From Bacillota bacterium (GTDB lineage: Bacteria; Bacillota; Clostridia; Tissierellales; Peptoniphilaceae), in the NCBI GenBank assembly GCA_023393715.1, contig JAEXCD010000005.1, positions 1 to 17,847 on the forward strand: a stretch of DNA of 17,847 nt, read 5' to 3'. How positions within the stretch are numbered: position 1 is the first letter of the stretch; the number at the start of each line of letters is the position of its first letter. Both the position numbers and the translations under genes were made by a program. The notes below the pieces were generated by a model. The model had not been told where the DNA came from. It saw nothing but the letters and a program-made list of their open reading frames with translations, and did not search any database. Below, one piece after another: positions 12,568-17,847 of this stretch.

Positions 12568-15192
12568 ATGAAACACCTGAGTCTCAATGAGATCCGTACA
12601 CAATACCTGGACTTTTTTGAACAAAGAGGACATAATCGCCTCAAGAGCTACTCTTTGGTTCCCGAGGGAGATGACAGTCTTCTGCTGATCAATGCAGGCA
12701 TGGCGCCGTTGAAGCCGTACTTTCTGGGCGAAAAGAAAATGAACGGCGATCGCGCCACGAGCTCGCAGCGCTGTGTACGCACACAGGATATCGACAACGT
12801 CGGAAAGACGCATCGTCACGCGACGTTTTTTGAAATGTTGGGCAACTTTTCTTTCGGAAATTATTTCAAGAAGGATGCCATCCATTGGGCCTGGGAATTT
12901 CTGACGGGCAACATCGAGCTGGAACCGGATCGCCTTTGGATCAGCGTTTATGAAAACGACGATGAAGCATACCGCATTTGGACGGAGGAGATTGGCGTCC
13001 CGGCCGAGCATATGATGCGTCTCGGCAAGGAGGACAACTTCTGGGAATTGGATCAGGGGCCCTGTGGTCCGTGCTCCGAGATTCACTACGATCGCGGTCC
13101 CCGTTTCGGCGAGGGCAGCTGTCCGGCGGACAACTCGGATCGCTTTATGGAGATCTGGAATTTGGTCTTCACACAGTTTAACCGTATGGCGGACGGCAGC
13201 TATGTGCCGCTGCAGCATCCGAATATCGATACCGGGATGGGGCTGGAGCGCATCGCACTCGTTTGCGAGGAGGCGCATAATATTTTTGAGCTGTCGGTGT
13301 TTCAGCCGATCCGTTCTCAGATCGAGGAGCTGTCCGGCAAAAAATACGGTTCGTCGCAGAAGGCCGATGAATCGATTCGCGTCATCATGGATCATACGAA
13401 GGCGCTGACCTTCTTAGTGTTTGATGGCGTCGTGCCCTCCAACGAGGGCCGCGGGTATGTGCTGCGCAGACTGCTGCGCCGCGCGTATCGCCACGGCAAG
13501 CTGCTGGGTATTGAGGGTGAATTTCTGACAAAGGTCATCGACCGCGTCATCGCGTGCTACCGCCCCGAATATCCGGAGCTTGAGGCGGCCAGAGAGCGCA
13601 TTTACCGCGTCGTCGTCCGCGAGGAAGCGAATTTTCAGCAGACGATCGAGCAGGGACTGCACATGCTGGAGCAGATTGTCCGGGAGCATAAGAAAGACGG
13701 CCTGACGGTTCTGAGCGGCGAGGATGCGTTCCGCCTGTATGATACGTACGGATTTCCGCTCGATCTGACCAGAGAGATTTTAGAGGAAAACCGAATGACC
13801 GTCGATGAGGCGGTGTTTGAAGAGCATATGCTGCGTCAGCGTCAGCAATCGCGCGAACGCCGTCAGGGCGGCGCGGGCTGGTCGGATTCCGTCGAGTGGG
13901 ATATCGAGGGTCTGCGGGCGACGACCTTTACCGGATACGACGGTCTGGAGCAGGAGAGCCTGATTCAGGCGCTGTACGTGCAGGGAGCGCGCGTCGATGC
14001 GATGAAAGCCGGCGAAGAGGGGCTGCTCGTGCTTGACCGCACGCCGTTTTATGCACAAAGCGGCGGCCAGGTGGCTGATTTGGGCACGCTTTCGGCAGGG
14101 GCCTCTTTAGCGCGCGTCGAGGAGGTAACCAAAAATCCGGAGGGCATTTTCTTCCATCAGGTTTGCATTGAAAAGGGCGAGCTTCGGGTTGGCGGCCGCG
14201 TTCATGCCGCCGTCGAGGCCGATCGTCGAAATGATATTCGCCGAAATCATTCGGCCACACATTTGCTGCACCGCGCGCTGCGCGAGGTGTTGGGCGAGCA
14301 CGTTCATCAGTCGGGCTCGCACGTCGATGACCACCGTCTGCGCTTTGACTTTACGCACTTTGAAGCGATGACGCCGGAGGAGCTCGCGCGCGTCGAAGCG
14401 ATGGTCAACCGTGCCATTTTTGATTCTTATCCGGTCGATACGCGGGTCATGAGCCTGCAGGAGGCGACGGAAGAGGGCGCGATCGGTCTCTTTGAAGACA
14501 AATATGGCGATGAGGTTCGCGTCGTGCGCATGGGCGATTTTTCCATGGAGCTCTGCGGCGGAACGCACGTCAGCAACACTGCACAGATTCAAATGATGCG
14601 CATTCTTTCGGAGCAGGGCATTTCCTCGGGTGTCCGCCGCATCGAAGCGATTACGGGGCGTGCATGCTATCGGCAGGTGCTGGAATACGATCAGCAGTTG
14701 GAGGACGTGGCAAAGAGCCTGAAGACGAACCGTACTCAGATTTCGGAGCGCATCGCACAGTGGCAGGAGGAGGAACGGCAGCTGCGCCGCAGACTGGATC
14801 AGCTTTCGGCGCTGCAAACGGGCGTTTTGGCCGATGAGCTTGGCCAGCAGGCGCAGGATGTCGAGGGTGTGTCGGTCATCGCGGCAAGGATGGATCAGAA
14901 GTCGATGGAGGAGCTGACATCTCTGGCGGATACGCTGAAGGATGGGCGCGCGGATTACTGCATCGTGCTGGCTTCAGAGAAAGAGGGAAAGGTACTGTTT
15001 GTTGCAGCTGTGGCGAAAAGCGTGAATCAGCGCGGCATTCAGGCGGGACAGTTGGTGAAAATGGTCGCTCAGGCGACCGGCGGAAATGGCGGCGGCCGTC
15101 CCGATTTTGCTACGGCAGGCGGAAAGGACGCGGCGAAGGTTGGCGAGGCACTCGATAAGGTGACGGATTGGGTGCGGTCGAATCTGAAATAG
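12568..15192 (+). CDS. alaS: Alanine--tRNA ligase
   Basis: AlaRS is a class II synthetase with editing and oligomerisation domains. The 874-residue protein has the standard beginning (FFEQRGHNRLKSYSLVPEGDDSLLLINAGMAP) and motif 2 region RCVRTQDIDNVGKTHRHATFFEM. The aminoacylation domain reaches about residue 450. The editing domain carries HSATH (H561 and H565) and CGGTH (C663 and H667), the four zinc ligands that clear mischarged Ser and Gly. A coiled segment at about 695-760 leads into the C-Ala/DHHA1 domain with GGNGGGRPDFATAGGKD starting at 838. The ATG at 12568 is preceded by GAAGG at 12551-12555 with a long spacing of 12 bases, so initiation may be modest. The 154-base leader has no T-box. 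It is the first gene of a unit with ireB. Confidence 0.98.
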   Translation: MKHLSLNEIRTQYLDFFEQRGHNRLKSYSLVPEGDDSLLLINAGMAPLKPYFLGEKKMNGDRATSSQRCVRTQDIDNVGKTHRHATFFEMLGNFSFGNYFKKDAIHWAWEFLTGNIELEPDRLWISVYENDDEAYRIWTEEIGVPAEHMMRLGKEDNFWELDQGPCGPCSEIHYDRGPRFGEGSCPADNSDRFMEIWNLVFTQFNRMADGSYVPLQHPNIDTGMGLERIALVCEEAHNIFELSVFQPIRSQIEELSGKKYGSSQKADESIRVIMDHTKALTFLVFDGVVPSNEGRGYVLRRLLRRAYRHGKLLGIEGEFLTKVIDRVIACYRPEYPELEAARERIYRVVVREEANFQQTIEQGLHMLEQIVREHKKDGLTVLSGEDAFRLYDTYGFPLDLTREILEENRMTVDEAVFEEHMLRQRQQSRERRQGGAGWSDSVEWDIEGLRATTFTGYDGLEQESLIQALYVQGARVDAMKAGEEGLLVLDRTPFYAQSGGQVADLGTLSAGASLARVEEVTKNPEGIFFHQVCIEKGELRVGGRVHAAVEADRRNDIRRNHSATHLLHRALREVLGEHVHQSGSHVDDHRLRFDFTHFEAMTPEELARVEAMVNRAIFDSYPVDTRVMSLQEATEEGAIGLFEDKYGDEVRVVRMGDFSMELCGGTHVSNTAQIQMMRILSEQGISSGVRRIEAITGRACYRQVLEYDQQLEDVAKSLKTNRTQISERIAQWQEEERQLRRRLDQLSALQTGVLADELGQQAQDVEGVSVIAARMDQKSMEELTSLADTLKDGRADYCIVLASEKEGKVLFVAAVAKSVNQRGIQAGQLVKMVAQATGGNGGGRPDFATAGGKDAAKVGEALDKVTDWVRSNLK

Positions 15193-15201
15193 GAGGCGCT
15201 T

Positions 15202-15477
15202 ATGGCACAGGACTTGAGTCAGACGATGCTCTTTTCTCCGATTGAGGAAAATAAGAAGGAAATTTGTCGAATTCTCGCTTCCGTTTATCAATCTCTGAAG
15301 GAAAAGGGCTATAAGCCGGAAAATCAGATTATTGGGTATATCTTATCCGGTGATCCGACATATATCACGAGCTACAATGATGCGAGAAAGCTGATTCATC
15401 AGATTGATCGTGATGAGCTGTTAGAGGAACTTCTGCGTTACTACATTCAAGGCAATGAAATTGTAAAAAATTCATAG
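15202..15477 (+). CDS. ireB: IreB/ReoM regulatory phosphoprotein (UPF0297, DUF965)
   Basis: This is a small cytosolic regulator of 91 residues. In Enterococcus faecalis IreB is a substrate of the PASTA kinase IreK; in Listeria the homologue ReoM, phosphorylated by PrkA, controls ClpCP-dependent turnover of MurA and thereby peptidoglycan synthesis. The sequence keeps the family pattern: an N-terminal SQTMLF segment, then VYQSLKEKGYKPENQIIGY, LSGDPTYITSYNDARKLI and RDELLEELLRYYI. T8 in SQTM aligns with the kinase target T7 of ReoM (DQTM). It follows alaS by 9 bases, with AGGAGG overlapping the alaS TAG, and is closed by a terminator. The link to cell-wall control is by homology; no kinase gene lies in the window. 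Confidence 0.95.
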   Translation: MAQDLSQTMLFSPIEENKKEICRILASVYQSLKEKGYKPENQIIGYILSGDPTYITSYNDARKLIHQIDRDELLEELLRYYIQGNEIVKNS

Positions 15478-15482
15478 TCGGT

Positions 15483-15522
15483 AAACGGGGGAGGAATAGT
15501 CTGCTATTTCTGTCCCGTTTTT
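15483..15522 (+). terminator. Rho-independent terminator after ireB
   Basis: AAACGGG (15483-15489) pairs with CCCGTTT (15514-15520). Inside it GGAATAG (15493-15499) pairs with CTATTTC (15504-15510, one G-T wobble) around a TCTG loop, leaving a 3 x 3 internal loop. A T-run (15518-15522) ends it. It starts 6 bases after the ireB stop. Confidence 0.83.
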
Positions 15523-15546
15523 GGTTGGCGCACTCGCCTTTTCATT

Positions 15547-15584
15547 GCCCCGCCCGGCGCATGCTGCATGGGGCGTTGCCGGGC
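15547..15584 (+). repeat. Interleaved GC-rich inverted repeats upstream of ruvX
   Basis: Two inverted repeats are interlaced in the gap before ruvX: GCCCC (15547-15551) with GGGGC (15570-15574), and GCCCGGC (15552-15558) with GCCGGGC (15578-15584), the latter perfect over 7 bases. The left arms abut with no spacer, so both stems can hardly form together; they look mutually exclusive. No T-run follows either. The rest of the gap (15523-15636) shows no recognised promoter. Function unknown. Confidence 0.5.
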
Positions 15585-15636
15585 AGTGTGGTCGAGGGGT
15601 GGAGCGGGAGAAGGCGAATACGATAAAGGGCGGAAT

Positions 15637-16056
15637 ATGACGAGAGCAATGGGCCTGGATTTAGGCACAAAAACCATCGGCATCGCACTGAGCGATCCGA
15701 TGTATTGGATTGCGCAGGCGCACGGAACGATACAGCGAAAGAGCTTGCCGGAAGATATCGATGCACTGCGCAAAATCATTGAAGAATATGAGGTTGAGGA
15801 GATCATTCTCGGTTTGCCGCTGAATATGAACCATACGTATGGACCTTCTGCGCAGCGGGCGAAAACCTTCGGCGCACAGCTGGAGCAGCTTCTCCGCAAG
15901 AGCGTGATTTACCAGGATGAACGCCTGTCGACGGTGTCTGCGGACCGCGTGCTGATCGAGAGCGGCGTTCGCCGGGAGCATCGGAAAAAACATGTCGATT
16001 CGGTGGCAGCGACGTTCATTTTGCAGACGTGGCTGGACGGAAGAAAGAGGAAGTAA
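15637..16056 (+). CDS. ruvX: Pre-16S rRNA nuclease / Holliday junction resolvase-like protein RuvX (YqgF)
   Basis: YqgF has an RNase H-like fold and is linked to maturation of the 16S rRNA 5' end; related proteins resolve Holliday junctions. From the ATG at 15637 the protein has 139 residues, the usual length. The catalytic acids are visible: D8 in GLDLGTKTIGIALSD, E95 in the DERLST motif (94-99) and D121 in KKHVDSVAA. GLPLNMNHTYGPSAQRAKTF near 59-78 is the family's GLP region. AAAGGGCGG at 15625-15633 supports this start; an in-frame ATG at 15568 would add a low-complexity tail absent from the family. Its stop abuts the next gene with zero spacing. A terminator separates it from ireB, although these genes commonly form one operon in Firmicutes. 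Confidence 0.95.
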   Translation: MTRAMGLDLGTKTIGIALSDPMYWIAQAHGTIQRKSLPEDIDALRKIIEEYEVEEIILGLPLNMNHTYGPSAQRAKTFGAQLEQLLRKSVIYQDERLSTVSADRVLIESGVRREHRKKHVDSVAATFILQTWLDGRKRK

Positions 16057-16308
16057 ATGGCGGAACAGACGAAAATCTGGCTGAATGACGGTGAAGGGGA
16101 TGTCGAGATGACGCTCATAGCAAGTTTTGGCCTGGATGATGAGGATTACTGCTGTCTGGAGGACGAAACGGGCGAACGTTACATCCTTCGGATGCATGAA
16201 GACGGAGACGAAATGCTTTTTGAAAGCATTGAGAATGATGAAGAATTTGATGAGGCGCGCACGGCGTTGGAAGAGCTGTTGGAAGAACGGGCTTCCGCCG
16301 GAGAGTAA
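16057..16308 (+). CDS. DUF1292 family protein (YrzB-like), function unknown
   Basis: This is a small, very acidic protein of 83 residues. It fits DUF1292: a beta-rich start with an LIASFGLDDEDYCCLEDETG stretch near residues 21-40, a YILRMHEDGDE strand, and an acidic helical tail (EEFDEARTALEELLEE). No enzymatic motif is visible, and the family has no established function as far as I know. The ATG follows the ruvX TAA with no spacer; the ribosome site AGAGGAAG lies inside the end of ruvX, so the two are translationally coupled. Conserved location after ireB/ruvX is the strongest support for the call. Confidence 0.85.
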   Translation: MAEQTKIWLNDGEGDVEMTLIASFGLDDEDYCCLEDETGERYILRMHEDGDEMLFESIENDEEFDEARTALEELLEERASAGE

Positions 16309-16340
16309 TGCGTCTTTGGCGTTCTAAAGAGAAAAAGAAA

Positions 16341-16347
16341 TGAGGAG
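16341..16347 (+). promoter_or_regulatory. Ribosome site deciding the RNase J TTG start
   Basis: TGAGGAG lies 6 bases before a TTG at 16354. From that TTG the frame reads RKKTTIGQLKVIPLGGLGEIG, the expected RNase J beginning. No ATG or GTG nearby gives a better N-terminus. Confidence 0.8.
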
Positions 16348-16353
16348 TAAAAT

Positions 16354-17847
16354 TTGAGAAAGAAAACAACCATTGGCCAGCTGAAGGTCATTCCGCTGGG
16401 CGGACTTGGTGAAATCGGAAAGAATATGACGGCCGTCGAATATAAGGACGATATCCTTATTATCGATTGCGGCTTGACCTTTCCGACGGATGAAATGCCG
16501 GGCGTCGACATCGTGATTCCGGATATTACGTATCTGGAGCAGAACAGGGAGAAAATCCGGGGGATTCTGCTCACGCACGGACATGAGGATCACTACGGCG
16601 CGGTGCCCTATGTGCTGAAAAAGCTGCACACCAAGGTGTATTGCACGCGCCTGACGGGCGGTATGCTGGAGAATAAATTTAAGGAGCACGGACAATCCCC
16701 CGATGTGATACGCTACGTATCCGTCGGCGAAAAGCTGGTGTTCGGCGCTTTTCAATGTGAATTTATCCGCGTTGCGCACAGCATTCCTGATGCCTGTGCC
16801 ATTGCCGTATTCAACCCTGTCGGCACGCTGCTGTTTACCGGCGACTTCAAATTTGACTTTACGCCGATTGACGGGCAGCCGACCGACATCCATCGCCTGG
16901 CGGAGCTGGGCAAGGAGGGCGTTTTGTGCATGTTTGCCGACAGCACAAACGTCGAGCGGCCGGGCTTTACCATGAGCGAGCGAAAGGTCGGCGAGACGTT
17001 TACCGAATTGTTTTCGCGCGCAAAGGATCGCATTATCGTTGCGACGTTTGCATCGAACCTGCACCGCGTGCAGCAGGTTATTACGGCATCGGAAGCGGTA
17101 CATCGCAAGGTCTGTCTGTCGGGCCGTTCGATGCTCAACAACGTTGCGGTCGCCGTCGAGCTGGGCTATCTCAAGGTCCGAAAAGGGACGCTGATCGATA
17201 TCAATGAGCTGAAAAACTTCAAGCCGCATCAGACGACGCTTTTGATTACGGGCACACAGGGAGAGCCGATGAGCGCGCTGACGCGTATTGCGAAGGACGA
17301 GCACCGAAAGATCACGTTGACGGAGAAGGATACCGTTGTGCTCTCGGCGTCGGAAATTCCGGGGAATGAGCGCAATATCAGCGACGTTATCAATAACATC
17401 ATGGCGCATGGCTCGACGGTGCTGTATTCGGCGCTGGCAGAGGTACACGTATCCGGACACGCGCGTCAGGAGGAGCTGAAGCTCATGCACTCGCTGGTTC
17501 GCCCGCAGTACTTCATTCCGGCGCATGGCGAACAGCGGATGCTGATTTCGCATAAGCGCCTTGCGGAATCGATGGGCATGAAATCCGACCATATCCTGCT
17601 CGGCGCAAACGGCACGGTCTTTGAATTTCAGCGTCACGGTCACAAGGTGACCGGGAAAATCAACGGTCAGGTACAGGCGGGAAATGTCCTGGTCGATGGC
17701 CTGGGTATTGGCGATGTGGGCAGCATCGTCCTGAAGGATCGTAAGCACCTGTCCGATGACGGAATGATCGCAATCGTGGTTTCCGTCGATCGAAAGAGCC
17801 GCCGCGTTGCCGCGGGGCCCGAGATTGTGTCGCGCGGCTTTGTCTAC
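16354..17847 (+). CDS. rnj: Ribonuclease J, 3' end outside the window
   Basis: RNase J is a metallo-beta-lactamase/beta-CASP enzyme with 5'-to-3' exonuclease and endonuclease activity in mRNA decay and rRNA maturation. The window holds 498 codons, open to the last base; the family is about 555 residues, so roughly 55-60 are missing. Two-metal ligands are all present: the HGHEDH motif with H75, H77, D79 and H80, then H142 (VAHSIPD), D164 (FTGDFKFD) and H391 (IPAHGE). The beta-CASP region has MFADSTNVERPGFTMSE, TGTQGEPMSAL, ASEIPGNERNI and VSGHARQEEL (H369). The final visible part is the start of the C-terminal domain. Translation starts at TTG. The gene lies 45 bases after the DUF1292 gene and is probably co-transcribed. 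Assignment to RNase J1 versus J2 is not attempted; intact catalytic residues favour a J1-like active enzyme. Confidence 0.96.
   Translation, partial: MRKKTTIGQLKVIPLGGLGEIGKNMTAVEYKDDILIIDCGLTFPTDEMPGVDIVIPDITYLEQNREKIRGILLTHGHEDHYGAVPYVLKKLHTKVYCTRLTGGMLENKFKEHGQSPDVIRYVSVGEKLVFGAFQCEFIRVAHSIPDACAIAVFNPVGTLLFTGDFKFDFTPIDGQPTDIHRLAELGKEGVLCMFADSTNVERPGFTMSERKVGETFTELFSRAKDRIIVATFASNLHRVQQVITASEAVHRKVCLSGRSMLNNVAVAVELGYLKVRKGTLIDINELKNFKPHQTTLLITGTQGEPMSALTRIAKDEHRKITLTEKDTVVLSASEIPGNERNISDVINNIMAHGSTVLYSALAEVHVSGHARQEELKLMHSLVRPQYFIPAHGEQRMLISHKRLAESMGMKSDHILLGANGTVFEFQRHGHKVTGKINGQVQAGNVLVDGLGIGDVGSIVLKDRKHLSDDGMIAIVVSVDRKSRRVAAGPEIVSRGFVY

Noticed and set aside
15527..15542. Second terminator, GGCG-CACT-CGCC followed by TTTT
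   Set aside because: A 4-base-pair stem is too short to be a convincing terminator, and a strong one lies just upstream.
15568..15636. 23-residue N-terminal extension of RuvX from an ATG at 15568
   Set aside because: It adds a Gly/Arg-rich tail absent from the family and runs through the inverted repeats. The ATG at 15637 has a ribosome site and gives the standard length.
16324..17748. 474-residue minus-strand frame opposite RNase J
   Set aside because: It overlaps a gene whose catalytic residues are all intact on the + strand; the antisense frame shows no domain.
1..17847. Mobile elements, CRISPR arrays, tRNA/rRNA genes or phage genes
   Set aside because: No transposase, integrase, spaced direct repeats, tRNA-like cloverleaf or rRNA sequence was recognised. 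The window is continuous housekeeping genes on one strand.

Overview
The window is a chromosomal housekeeping region of a Gram-positive-lineage bacterium (Bacillota). Gene content and order fit anaerobic Clostridia or Negativicutes: a PASTA-domain PBP next to mraY, DivIB-type FtsQ, an Rrf2-family regulator ahead of alaS, then IreB/UPF0297, RuvX/YqgF, DUF1292 and RNase J. By eye the DNA is moderately GC-rich (about 55-60%), which also explains the many long antisense reading frames. I cannot place it at genus level. All genes are on the + strand. I see no mobile elements, CRISPR arrays, tRNA or rRNA genes, and no gene-free stretch over 300 bases.

Layout. (1) Bases 1-6650 hold the end of a division and cell-wall (dcw) operon: the 3' end of a PASTA penicillin-binding protein, mraY, murD, ftsW, ftsQ/divIB, ftsZ and nrdR, closed by a clear terminator. 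It is compact: murG, murB/murC and ftsA do not lie between these genes, and ftsZ is followed directly by nrdR. (2) Bases 6679-11885 hold rarA, asnS and leuS. rarA and asnS overlap, leuS follows closely, and a terminator comes after leuS. (3) Bases 11906-12496 hold a single Rrf2/IscR-like regulator gene with a good extended -10 promoter, a candidate operator and a terminator. (4) Bases 12568-15522 hold alaS and ireB (reoM), then a terminator. (5) From 15637 to the end come ruvX (yqgF), a DUF1292 gene and a 3'-truncated RNase J gene.

How the genes work together. The first unit makes and polymerises peptidoglycan precursors at the septum (MraY makes lipid I, MurD adds D-Glu, FtsW polymerises, the PBP crosslinks, FtsQ and FtsZ organise the site). 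IreB/ReoM in the fourth unit belongs to a family that links PASTA Ser/Thr kinases to control of peptidoglycan synthesis in other Firmicutes. The remaining genes serve translation (three aminoacyl-tRNA synthetases), replication-fork maintenance (RarA), dNTP control (NrdR), rRNA processing (RuvX) and RNA turnover (RNase J).

I found no convincing previously undescribed system. The points most worth a second look are the condensed gene orders (dcw and rrf2-alaS), the Rrf2 ligand set and its upstream dyad, and the mutually exclusive GC-rich inverted repeats before ruvX.
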